64,000 nucleotides of DNA from the NCBI GenBank assembly GCA_937892905.1, contig CALBHS010000177.1:48878-112877 (forward strand), in the 5' to 3' direction. Positions 33,484 to 41,623 of the stretch are shown piece after piece. The notes beneath the pieces were generated by a model that saw only the letters and a program-made list of their open reading frames with translations, was not told the origin of the DNA and ran no database searches. The position numbers and the translations under genes were made by a program. Numbering within the stretch: position 1 is the stretch's first letter; each line of letters starts with the position of its first letter. This DNA is from CAG-488 sp003486665 (GTDB lineage Bacteria; Bacillota; Clostridia; Oscillospirales; Acutalibacteraceae).

Positions 33484-34671
33484 TCACCCGTTAATTATAT
33501 TATAAAGTTTATTCAATTCCTCTTCATTACCGATCTTTTCTTTTTTCAGATTCTCACTCAGCTTTTCCCTTTCTTCCGATCGGTCTATAAGCTTTTCTAT
33601 TTTATCAGCCATATCAATTTTATTCATTTGACAAACAATTCCGTTAACGCCGTTATTAATCTGATCGCGGACTGTCGAAAAATCCGTAACCACTATCGGA
33701 CGGCAAAGACATTTTGCTTCATCAATCGCAATTGATTTACCCTCATAAAGGGACGGCTGAACATAGATGTCGCATTGTCCGATATACGGGTACGGCTCCG
33801 ATTTTTCTCCGAGCAGAATAAAGACATTATCAAGTCCGCTGTCGGAAATTTGATTCTTAATCTGTTCTTTTAACGGTCCGTCACCGATATGATACCATTT
33901 AACTTTTTTCTTTCTGCGTACAAGCTCGGCGCAAGCGTCAACGGCAAGAGAAATATTCTTCTGCTCAAAAAATCTGCCGACCGTACAAATAATTATATCA
34001 CTGTTTCGGTCGGGATACGCATTAAATCTTGCACTTTCTTTTTTTATAATTTCTCCGCTTGTTATGTTTTCAACAACGCAAAGTTTTTCTGTGAACTCCG
34101 GAAAATTATGTAACAGACTTTGCAAGCACTTCTCGGAAACGGTCACAATTTCATCTGCTTTTTCAAATGTTTTTCTGCAAATTTTTATACTGAGTCCAAG
34201 CTTTTCAATATCATTATGAACATAACATATTTTTCGCGAAGCATTTACGTTTTCAACAACAAAACGGTTTGCATTTCCCTCAAGATATCCTATTGCACAG
34301 TCGTATTTTTTATTAATTTTCGGAAGCTGTTTTTTTAAATATTTCCACTGTTGTTCCTCGGCTTTTTCATTGTCATTTTCAGCTGAAATTTTTGAATACT
34401 TCCATCTGTCTGCCGCCGAGGAGAACATTCCTTTTTTCAGGAAATATTTTACCGCCGCAACCGCGTCACCGTCAAACATCTCATAGCTTTCGTTACCGCC
34501 GATTATGTTGACGCTGTCGGGAATTTTCTCAAAGAACAATCCGTCATGGCGAAAACAAAGCAAGTCCACATCGTATTTATCATAGTCAAAAAGTGTAAGC
34601 ACTGTCAGCAGACTTTTTTCTGCGCCTCCGCTTCGCATTGAGGGAATAACAAAAAGTATTTGCTTTTTCAA
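33484..34671 (-). CDS. GT4-family glycosyltransferase
   Basis: 395 aa. N-terminal KKQILFVIPSMRSGGAEKSL (acceptor-binding loop) and C-terminal donor site VQPSLYEGKSIAIDEAKCL with the E-x7-E pattern place it in GT4. It adds a sugar to the lipid-linked repeat unit on the cytosolic face. The start is inferred as TTG at 34671 (GGGAG 7 nt ahead), giving a 13-nt gap to the upstream gene; a longer frame upstream overlaps that gene and lacks a ribosome site. Confidence 0.85.
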   Translation of the reverse strand: MKKQILFVIPSMRSGGAEKSLLTVLTLFDYDKYDVDLLCFRHDGLFFEKIPDSVNIIGGNESYEMFDGDAVAAVKYFLKKGMFSSAADRWKYSKISAENDNEKAEEQQWKYLKKQLPKINKKYDCAIGYLEGNANRFVVENVNASRKICYVHNDIEKLGLSIKICRKTFEKADEIVTVSEKCLQSLLHNFPEFTEKLCVVENITSGEIIKKESARFNAYPDRNSDIIICTVGRFFEQKNISLAVDACAELVRRKKKVKWYHIGDGPLKEQIKNQISDSGLDNVFILLGEKSEPYPYIGQCDIYVQPSLYEGKSIAIDEAKCLCRPIVVTDFSTVRDQINNGVNGIVCQMNKIDMADKIEKLIDRSEEREKLSENLKKEKIGNEEELNKLYNIING

Positions 34672-34684
34672 GCTACCACTCCCG

Positions 34685-35833
34685 TCAGATTTTCTGAAGC
34701 GTTTCTCCCGCTTCCATGGCACTTCTCATTCTCAGAGGAATACTTCTCATAAGCTCACCTCTGATGTCGTTCTCGTTCACAACCATTTTTAAGAATTCTT
34801 TTTTTAACGGCTCGGCGTCAGTCATTGAGCCGAAATTCAGAACGTATTTCTCTTCACCGAAAATGTCCTTTGCAATTCCCCTCGCTTTAACGCTGTAACC
34901 GAGAGCAACCGTGGGTACTCCGCTTGAATATGCGGCAATGGTTGCGTGGGTTCTTGCGCCGATAAAAAATCTTGTATGTGCAATATAACCCTTATACTGT
35001 CTTGCGTCAAAAGTCGGCGGCAAAATCGTTATTCTGCCCGTGTCGGCAAATTTGTCATAGAAGGGCTTCATATAATCATAGTCGTTATTGTTATCCTCGA
35101 CAACATGAGGAATAAGCATTATTTTCATTGTTGTGTTTTTAAATACAAAGCTTATAAAATCCTCGACGATTTCTCTTTTTTTCGGATCGCCCTTTGTGAT
35201 AAGGGGACTTATATTAAATCCGAGCGTGTTTTCTCTTGTAAAGCCCTCTATCGGCTCTACATCTGCCCTTTCTAAGCAAAAGGCCGGATCGGAATATAAG
35301 TATATATTATCATTTGCTGCTTTCTCTTTCAGAAGCTCATATGTAATCGGCTCTCTTGCAAAGATTGCGTCAAAATCGGCAAGACTTTCAAGCTTTTCGT
35401 CAGAGAGATCCTCTGCGCCGATCGAGGCACCCCAAAGCACTGTTTTCTTCCCTGCTTTTTTAAGCTCTCTTGTCAACACACGAATTCCGTGATTATCCCC
35501 GTAGCAATATGTATCACCGCCTACAGAAAGACAAATGTCGCTTTTCTCTGCATCGGACACAATCGGCGAATACATTTTTTCAAGTGCATACTCCTCGGAC
35601 TTGTTTATTTTCAAATCCATCACGGCAATTATTTTTTCGGGAATTGTCAGCTCTCTACGAACTGCCGGCTTCACTTCAACACCCTTAATTATTTTATCTG
35701 CTTCGGCATCATTTGAAGAAAGAATAAATTCCGCCTTTTCGTCACTGTTTTCAATAATGTTGACAGTACCTCTGACAAGCGCCTCGCAGCCATGGTTTTT
35801 GCTGCCGGCATGATTAAACATAAAATACTTCAT
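34685..35833 (-). CDS. Polysaccharide pyruvyl transferase family protein
   Basis: 382 aa. Adds ketal pyruvate (or an analogous group) to sugars; the CsaB/EpsO/EpsI family. MFNHAGSKNHGCEALVRGTV at the start, SVGGDTYCYGDN and RFFIGARTHATIAAYSSGVP near the C-terminus are characteristic. The ATG at 35833 with GAGGA ahead is the family start; the open frame continues 79 codons upstream into the next gene and is not coding. Confidence 0.88.
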   Translation of the reverse strand: MKYFMFNHAGSKNHGCEALVRGTVNIIENSDEKAEFILSSNDAEADKIIKGVEVKPAVRRELTIPEKIIAVMDLKINKSEEYALEKMYSPIVSDAEKSDICLSVGGDTYCYGDNHGIRVLTRELKKAGKKTVLWGASIGAEDLSDEKLESLADFDAIFAREPITYELLKEKAANDNIYLYSDPAFCLERADVEPIEGFTRENTLGFNISPLITKGDPKKREIVEDFISFVFKNTTMKIMLIPHVVEDNNNDYDYMKPFYDKFADTGRITILPPTFDARQYKGYIAHTRFFIGARTHATIAAYSSGVPTVALGYSVKARGIAKDIFGEEKYVLNFGSMTDAEPLKKEFLKMVVNENDIRGELMRSIPLRMRSAMEAGETLQKI

Positions 35834-35843
35834 TATAAAATCC

Positions 35844-36986
35844 TCATCTGAAAAGTTTTCTTCCCGGTAGGAAATAATCTGATTGATACATATAAATCTG
35901 ATATGCCATAAATCGTGAATATAGGAAGAACAATAAAACAAGTCCGGTTGTGTATATCGCGCGATCCTTTTGCTTAACGGCATAGAAAACAACCCATCCC
36001 GTAAAGATAATGAAAAACGGCTGCAAGTAAATTCCCAGTCTTGCAAAAATCCAGTTATAGCTGGCAACAATGTATACTGCCATGTTGAGGAACGCCATAT
36101 TTATCAGAATATCTCCGATATGTCCGAGCTTATTCATTCTCTCACGGTTAAGGTAAGCAACAACAATCGGTGCTGCGGCAACGACAGCCCTGAACAAGCT
36201 GCTTCCGCCCTCTTTACCCTCGGTAAACCAACCGTTATCGGCATATGCCGCATAGCTTGTATCTCTAAGTGCATTTAAAAACGAAGGCAGTATAGCGTCA
36301 AAGCAAACCGTTACAATAACACTGCCCAATACGATTATATAGGAGCTTCTTTTCCACGCCTTTCTGCGTACAATAAAAAACACGACTAACATTATTATGG
36401 CACTGCTGTGCATCCAGTACGCCAGTATAACGAAAATGGCATATTTAAAAAACGCTCCGCGTTTCATCGAAAAAAGGAATTTTGTTCCGAGCAAAATTAT
36501 TGCCGCGGCCATATATTGGCGCATTCCGTCCATCATTCCGCCGAGATATCCGTATGCAACAAACATATAAATAGACAATTCAAACGGCGATGAATAAAAA
36601 TAAAAAATCAGCAGCGGCGGAACCAATGCAATTACGGCACAAATAAAAATCAAAATCTGCGGATCATCCGTATGATTTCTGATAATATTCTGAATAAATT
36701 CAAACATTCTGCCTTCGGTTATCATTGACAGCGAAACTTCATTTTCATCCGGCATTCCCTGAAAGGAATACATATAAAAATAGGTATCTCCGATAGTTCT
36801 TCTGAGTCCTGCGAATGAAACATAAAAGGCAATCGGAAAGATAGCGGCGATAGGATTAGGTAACGGCTGACCAAGACCTCCTTGTGCCTTGAGCGGAAAC
36901 GAACGAGCTGCCATTGCAATAAGACACATCGCAAACGTGGCAACCCAAACGACTATTTCGTAGAAGTCAAAATCAAAATTAATCAT
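35844..36986 (-). CDS. EpsG-family membrane protein (Wzy-like polymerase)
   Basis: 380 aa with about 9-10 membrane helices. EpsG proteins polymerise exopolysaccharide repeat units. FAGLRRTIGDTYFYM near residue 60 is the conserved EpsG loop motif (usually G.R...G.D...Y). The ATG at 36986 (GAAAGGAACGGA ahead) removes overlap with the upstream glycosyltransferase gene. The only polymerase candidate in the cluster. Confidence 0.85.
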   Translation of the reverse strand: MINFDFDFYEIVVWVATFAMCLIAMAARSFPLKAQGGLGQPLPNPIAAIFPIAFYVSFAGLRRTIGDTYFYMYSFQGMPDENEVSLSMITEGRMFEFIQNIIRNHTDDPQILIFICAVIALVPPLLIFYFYSSPFELSIYMFVAYGYLGGMMDGMRQYMAAAIILLGTKFLFSMKRGAFFKYAIFVILAYWMHSSAIIMLVVFFIVRRKAWKRSSYIIVLGSVIVTVCFDAILPSFLNALRDTSYAAYADNGWFTEGKEGGSSLFRAVVAAAPIVVAYLNRERMNKLGHIGDILINMAFLNMAVYIVASYNWIFARLGIYLQPFFIIFTGWVVFYAVKQKDRAIYTTGLVLLFFLYSRFMAYQIYMYQSDYFLPGRKLFR

Positions 36987-37014
36987 TCCGTTCCTTTCTC
37001 CGTAGAAAAAATCT

Positions 37015-38127
37015 CTAACAATATCCATCGTAAACCGTTTCCACTTCGTTTAATACTTTTTCTTTTGAAAAAGGTTCCGCAAGTTTTACACCGTTATCCG
37101 AAAGCTTATTATACAAATCTTTATTATTATTTATCAGCCTTATTTTGTCTGCCATTGCCGCATCATCGTTCGGTGAAATGATATATCCGTTATATCCGTC
37201 ACGGCATAATTCGCGATGCCCTCTGTTGTCGGCAAGAACTACGGGAAGTCCGCACGCCATAGCCTCCATTACATTGACGGGCAAGCCCTCGCGAAGACTG
37301 GAACACACTGCGATATCGCTCATATGCACAAGATCGCTCACGTCATTTCTGTGTCCGAGGAATTCAACACAGTCGGACACTCCGAGTTCTTCTGCGAGCC
37401 TGATATATCTGCCGTTATAATTATCCGCTCCGACCAAAAGCAAGCGATATTTTCCGTCAGCTTTTTTCAGCCTTTGCATGGCACGAATCAGCATTCCCTG
37501 ATTCTTATTTTCATTCATCTCCGCAACATAGATCAGGACTGTTTCATCAGTATCATAGCCCTTTTCACGGCGAAGTCTTAATTTCTCTTCATCTGTCACT
37601 TTATAAAAAAGATCGCTGTTAAAACCGACACCGTTGACCTTAACTGTTTTTTTTGCTTTTAAATGCTTTTTGGCAAATTCATAGTCTTCGTTATTTATCG
37701 TTATCAGGCAATCCGTTACCGTTGAAAAAGCAAGCTCGATCGGATAAAAAACAAGCCAGTTAAGAAGCGGCGCTCCCTTATAAAAATGAAAGCCGTGGGC
37801 TGTGTAAATAACCTTCACACCTTTTTTTCTTTCGCCCATCGCGGCAAGTCTTGCAAGAATTCCACCCATCGGAGTATGGCAATGTATAATGCTGTAGCCG
37901 CCGTTTTTTATAATTGATTTCAGCTCTTTATATGCCTTTAAATTTTCTCTGTCGGCAGGGGAGCGTCTGATGGGAATTTCAAACCTATTGTCGCAATACG
38001 GCAATTCTCTGTCGCCGTGGCAGGCAACATCCACTTGCCACCCTTTTTCTTTAAACAACTTAAAACAAGGCAAATGAAAATAAAAAAAATGTTCCGCAAC
38101 CGTTGCGACAAAAAGTATTTTTTTCAT
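37015..38127 (-). CDS. GT4-family glycosyltransferase (EpsD/CapM-like)
   Basis: 370 aa. Starts MKKILFVATVAEHFFYFHLP and has IHCHTPMGGILARLAAMGER, YTAHGFHFYKGAPLLNWL and the donor motif REGLPVNVMEAMACGLPVVL, like EpsD/CapM enzymes that add the second or third sugar. The ATG at 38127 has AAAGGA 9 nt ahead. Located just after the phosphoglycosyl transferase, so probably the first elongating transferase. Confidence 0.9.
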   Translation of the reverse strand: MKKILFVATVAEHFFYFHLPCFKLFKEKGWQVDVACHGDRELPYCDNRFEIPIRRSPADRENLKAYKELKSIIKNGGYSIIHCHTPMGGILARLAAMGERKKGVKVIYTAHGFHFYKGAPLLNWLVFYPIELAFSTVTDCLITINNEDYEFAKKHLKAKKTVKVNGVGFNSDLFYKVTDEEKLRLRREKGYDTDETVLIYVAEMNENKNQGMLIRAMQRLKKADGKYRLLLVGADNYNGRYIRLAEELGVSDCVEFLGHRNDVSDLVHMSDIAVCSSLREGLPVNVMEAMACGLPVVLADNRGHRELCRDGYNGYIISPNDDAAMADKIRLINNNKDLYNKLSDNGVKLAEPFSKEKVLNEVETVYDGYC

Positions 38128-38145
38128 TACGGAGCATCCTTTCAT

Positions 38146-38766
38146 TCAGACTCTCTCTGTTTCTTTATTTCCGCTGAATTTTTCCATTGTGTTTTCTTTT
38201 CCGCTGTTTATTCCGTCCTGGCGAATAACATTTTGAATGGTTTTGAAAAATATTTTCATATCCATAAGAAAACCGTAATGGTCAACATAATAAATATCAT
38301 AAGAAAATTTTTCATCCCAAGTCAGCGTGTTGCGTCCGTTTACCTGCGCCCAACCTGAGATTCCGGGTAAAACATCATGTCTTCGCATCTGTTCCGGCGA
38401 ATACAGATCAAGGTATTCAATAAGCAGCGGCCTGGGACCGATAAAGCTCATATCGCCCTTGATAATATTGAAAAGCTGCGGCAGCTCGTCCACGCTTGTC
38501 TTTCTGAGAATTCTGCCGATTTTTGTCATTCTTTCAAAATCGCTCAGTTCTCTGCCATTTTCGTCACAGAGCTTTGTTGACATCGTTCTGAACTTATAAA
38601 CCGTAAATATCTTACCGTTTTTCCCCGGTCTTTTTTGCTTAAAAAGAACCGGGCCGTCACGATTTGCCGCAATAAGGATTGCCGACAAAATCATAAGCGG
38701 CGACAACAATATCGCCAGCAAAACCGCCGTCAGCAAATCCATTATTCTTTTAATATACTTATACAC
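38146..38766 (-). CDS. Monotopic phosphoglycosyl transferase (EpsL/PglC-like)
   Basis: 206 aa. Starts repeat-unit synthesis by moving a sugar-phosphate from UDP-sugar to undecaprenyl phosphate. One re-entrant N-terminal helix (IMDLLTAVLLAILLSPLMIL) is followed by the catalytic core: VLFKQKRPGKNGKIFTVYKF, RKTSVDELPQLFNIIKGDMS (DE dyad) and GPRPLL. Small PGTs of this type often use UDP-diNAcBac or related amino sugars, which fits the dehydratase and aminotransferase here. The start is GTG at 38766 rather than 38775, judged by spacing from GAGAG. Confidence 0.92.
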   Translation of the reverse strand: MYKYIKRIMDLLTAVLLAILLSPLMILSAILIAANRDGPVLFKQKRPGKNGKIFTVYKFRTMSTKLCDENGRELSDFERMTKIGRILRKTSVDELPQLFNIIKGDMSFIGPRPLLIEYLDLYSPEQMRRHDVLPGISGWAQVNGRNTLTWDEKFSYDIYYVDHYGFLMDMKIFFKTIQNVIRQDGINSGKENTMEKFSGNKETERV

Positions 38767-38794
38767 CCGATTCACTCTCTCGCAAAAAATTCAA

Positions 38795-40669
38795 TCAATT
38801 AATTTCAGCTTCATGATAATTCGGAACAATTTCTTTAATAATTCCTCTTACCTCATTTTCATCGGCTTTCTTAAGTTTTTCAAGCTCCTGCTCAAAGAGA
38901 TTGTCGTCCATATCGACAGGCTTGGTAACAAATATTTTGTTGTTTGCCGTCATCTTTCTCTCATCGCTTTCTTCGTCAAGCACAAGCTCCTCATAGAGCT
39001 TTTCACCCGGACGAAGACCGGAGAATTTGATTTCAATTTCTGTATAGGGCTTATATCCCGAAAGCATGATAAGGTTCTCGGCAAGAGTAACTATTTTAAC
39101 GGGTTCTCCCATATCGAGAACAAAAATTTCTCCGCCCTTTGCAAGACCGCCTGCCTGAACAACAAGCTGTGCGGCTTCGGGAATAGTCATAAAATATCTT
39201 GTTATATTCGGATGCGTTACCATAACCGGTCCGCCGTTTTTAATCTGCTCTGTAAAAATCGGAATTACACTTCCGCTTGAACCGAGAACATTGCCGAAGC
39301 GTACAGCGGCAAAGATCGTGCTGTTTTTGCATTTGCGTTCAAAGTACTGCACAATCATCTCGGTAATTCTTTTTGTGGCGCCCATGACGTTAGCCGGATT
39401 AACGGCCTTGTCCGATGATATGTTTACAAAACGCTTTACATTATATTCGACAGCGATGCTCGCAACATTGAATGTGCCGAAAACATTATTTTTAACCGCT
39501 TCTTTCGGACTGTCCTCCATGAGCGGAACGTGTTTATGCGCCGCCGCATGAAAAACAATCGACGGGTGGAACTCTTCAAAAATCTCTCTGAGTCTTGCCT
39601 GATCTCTGACAGATCCTATCCTGATATCAATTTCGGGATTGCCGTGATGATATGCGTCAAGCTGCTGCTTGAGAAGATATGCGCTGTTCTCATATATATC
39701 GAACACAACGATTTTTTTCGGGTGATATTTTGAAACCTGACGGCAAAGCTCGCTTCCGATAGAACCGCCGCCGCCCGTTACAAGTACGACCTGATCCTTA
39801 AGATATCCGCAGACATCTCTGTTCAGTTCAACTTCGGGTCTTGAGAGAAGATCCGTAATATTTACATCTCTGATTCTTCCGCCCTTGGAGGTATCGGTCA
39901 TTTCCAGAAGGCTCGGAGAGGTTTTGAGCTTACATCCTGTCTTGACCGCTATGCGGAGAATTTCCGTCTGCCTTTCGCTGTCAACCGACGGCAGGCACAT
40001 GATTATCGTGTTAATGTTATATTTTTTTGCAAGTTCGGGTATCTGATCGCAGGTTCCCTTGACAGGAATTCCGCGAATTCTTTTTCCGACCTTAAGAGGG
40101 TTGTCGTCTACGGCAATAATCGGTTTGCCCCTTGCATAGTTGTTAACTTCAAGCTCGTTAATAATGATCATTCCCATATCGCCCGCGCCGACGATCATTA
40201 CACGATCGAGTTTTTCGTCCATCTTGAGATTTCTCTCACGGTAATATCTTCTTACAAGGCGATATATAATTCTCATTCCCGCAACAAGTATAATTGCGAC
40301 GAGAGTTCCGAAAATATAAAAGAAAGCGTCAAAACAACCGTTTTTAAGTTGGGAAGCAGCTCCGCCGATGCTGGAAAGAATCAAATCAACGGCAATTCCC
40401 GAAATTCCTCCGATGACCGTTGCCAATGCGACATTCCACACCTCATGAATTCCGGCATATTCCCACATACTTGAATAAATTTTGAAGGCATGATATAAAA
40501 CTATAAAAATAACCGTAACCGGCAAAGCCCTTTGCCAGATAGCATCCCAATTTTGCTGACCGCTGCCAAGCAGCATAACAAATATGTATGCAAAATTTAC
40601 AGCAACAACATCATACAGCATCATAAGAGTGCCTTTAATCAGCGTACTCTTAAAATCAACTTTTTTCAA
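38795..40669 (-). CDS. CapD/PglF-like UDP-sugar 4,6-dehydratase (membrane-bound)
   Basis: 624 aa. Four N-terminal membrane helices (about 10-135), a CoA-binding-like Rossmann domain (VMIVGAGDMGMIIINELE) and a catalytic SDR domain (VVLVTGGGGSIGSELCRQVS). The active site has ISSDKAVNPANVMGATKR, the PglF-type variant with K in place of the usual tyrosine helper. Converts UDP-GlcNAc to a 4-keto-6-deoxy sugar. Starts at TTG with GGGGAGG ahead. First gene of the operon, behind promoter 40734-40762. Confidence 0.93.
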   Translation of the reverse strand: MKKVDFKSTLIKGTLMMLYDVVAVNFAYIFVMLLGSGQQNWDAIWQRALPVTVIFIVLYHAFKIYSSMWEYAGIHEVWNVALATVIGGISGIAVDLILSSIGGAASQLKNGCFDAFFYIFGTLVAIILVAGMRIIYRLVRRYYRERNLKMDEKLDRVMIVGAGDMGMIIINELEVNNYARGKPIIAVDDNPLKVGKRIRGIPVKGTCDQIPELAKKYNINTIIMCLPSVDSERQTEILRIAVKTGCKLKTSPSLLEMTDTSKGGRIRDVNITDLLSRPEVELNRDVCGYLKDQVVLVTGGGGSIGSELCRQVSKYHPKKIVVFDIYENSAYLLKQQLDAYHHGNPEIDIRIGSVRDQARLREIFEEFHPSIVFHAAAHKHVPLMEDSPKEAVKNNVFGTFNVASIAVEYNVKRFVNISSDKAVNPANVMGATKRITEMIVQYFERKCKNSTIFAAVRFGNVLGSSGSVIPIFTEQIKNGGPVMVTHPNITRYFMTIPEAAQLVVQAGGLAKGGEIFVLDMGEPVKIVTLAENLIMLSGYKPYTEIEIKFSGLRPGEKLYEELVLDEESDERKMTANNKIFVTKPVDMDDNLFEQELEKLKKADENEVRGIIKEIVPNYHEAEIN

Positions 40670-40733
40670 AATGTTTTACCTCCCCGAATTTAACAACGAT
40701 AATTTCGACTTTTCCCCTACTATACTCTTTAAT

Positions 40734-40762
40734 ATATTAATATATTTTTATGGTAAAGTCAA
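40734..40762 (-). promoter_or_regulatory. Sigma-A promoter of the exopolysaccharide operon
   Basis: Minus strand TTGACT (40757-40762), 17-nt spacer, TAATAT (40734-40739), in very AT-rich DNA. No further promoter was seen inside the 12-kb operon. Confidence 0.8.
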
Positions 40763-40896
40763 GGTTAACAAACTTTATATTTGTTCTTATTGGCAAAATA
40801 TTAAGCTTTTTTATGGTTTTTTTGCATTATTTTTTCAGTATTTCTAACTTATAGCACTGAATCGGAGCCGCTTTGCTTTATATCAAGTGTTTTCGG

Positions 40897-40925
40897 TTGA
40901 CAGCACCGCGGAAATGTGATACGCT
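40897..40925 (+). promoter_or_regulatory. Sigma-A promoter of the 102-aa protein gene
   Basis: TTGACA (40897-40902), 17-nt spacer, extended TGA plus TACGCT (40920-40925), about 15 nt ahead of the ribosome site. Confidence 0.65.
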
Positions 40926-40951
40926 TAAGAAAAAAGAATGGAGAAGTGCAG

Positions 40952-41260
40952 ATGATAGGAATCGGAAAATGGGAAGCTTCAATAAACACCATGCTTTTTC
41001 GAGGAACAGGCAGAGTCACTATAAGCGACAAAAACGGAAAATATGATTTTAAACTTGAAATAGTCGGTGAAAATATCCCCGAATTTAAAATCAGCGAGAT
41101 TGTTGAGGACGGAAACACCCTGCGCGCCGTTGCTGAGAGCGATATGTTTAAGGGCAAGAAAATTCCCGTAACCGCAACCTTTAACGGAGATACCGTTGTC
41201 GGTACTGCAAAGCTGCCGTTTATAGGTAATATCAAAGTTAACGGACACCGAATCGGCTGA
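40952..41260 (+). CDS. Small protein of unknown function, beta-rich
   Basis: 102 aa, not recognised. No signal peptide or membrane helix; alternating hydrophobic strands (GRVTISDKNGKYDFKLEIVG, TLRAVAESDMFKGKKIPVTA, TATFNGDTVVGTAKLPFIG) suggest a small beta-barrel or lipocalin-like fold. The ATG at 40952 with GGAGAAG 5 nt ahead is preferred to the upstream in-frame start at 40916, which lies over the -10. It has its own promoter and a terminator right after, so it is monocistronic. Confidence 0.7.
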   Translation: MIGIGKWEASINTMLFRGTGRVTISDKNGKYDFKLEIVGENIPEFKISEIVEDGNTLRAVAESDMFKGKKIPVTATFNGDTVVGTAKLPFIGNIKVNGHRIG

Positions 41261-41277
41261 AAAAATTGATACAACTT

Positions 41278-41316
41278 AAGGCAATGCCGCATATCTCAAC
41301 TGTGCGGTGTTGCCTT
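41278..41316. repeat. 39-bp imperfect palindrome, copy 1; also terminator of the 102-aa protein gene
   Basis: Arms AAGGCAATGCCGCA and TGCGGTGTTGCCTT pair over 14 positions with one G-U and one mismatch. Read on the minus strand it matches 29 of 39 positions of the element at 59805-59843, with no gaps. Only AATATTTT follows on the plus strand, so terminator strength is moderate. Confidence 0.6.
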
Positions 41317-41535
41317 AATATTTTGCCGTCCCAAGGCGCGGCATTTTTTAAATTTTTATCCATTTTAACAACTGCCGGCGGCTGACAGCAAAATACCGTC
41401 AAAAACGTTCCGCCAAGATTTATGTCCGGCATTTATACGAGGTTAATTTATGTCAATGACTGTCTTTTGTAACAAAGTACACAAATGAAGCGACAAATTT
41501 CTACATCGAATTTGAATATAATAATCAAAGACGGC
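41317..41535. other. Non-coding stretch between the small-protein gene and the glycogen operon
   Basis: No supported gene. It contains a second stem (TGCCG at 41324-41328 with CGGCA at 41339-41343) followed by six T, which is a good plus-strand terminator, and several short GC-rich inverted repeats (GCCGGCGGC near 41375). A minus-strand frame of 64 codons exists but lacks a ribosome site. Possibly the remainder of a larger mobile or repeated element together with the palindrome at 41278-41316. Confidence 0.5.
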
Positions 41536-41564
41536 TTGAATTTTACTTTTGTTTTTGATACAAT
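41536..41564 (+). promoter_or_regulatory. Sigma-A promoter of the glycogen operon
   Basis: TTGAAT (41536-41541), 17-nt spacer, extended TGA plus TACAAT (41559-41564). The glgB ATG is 60 nt downstream with GAGGTGA ahead. Genes to 53053 are closely spaced and no further clear promoter was seen. Confidence 0.75.
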
Positions 41565-41623
41565 ATATAATGTATATAAGTATAATACCAAATGATCATT
41601 TCTTTGTTTGTTGAGGTGACGCA

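Noticed and set aside
41238..41432. 64-codon minus-strand ORF over the palindrome
   Set aside because: It spans two terminator-like stems and has no ribosome site or family signature.
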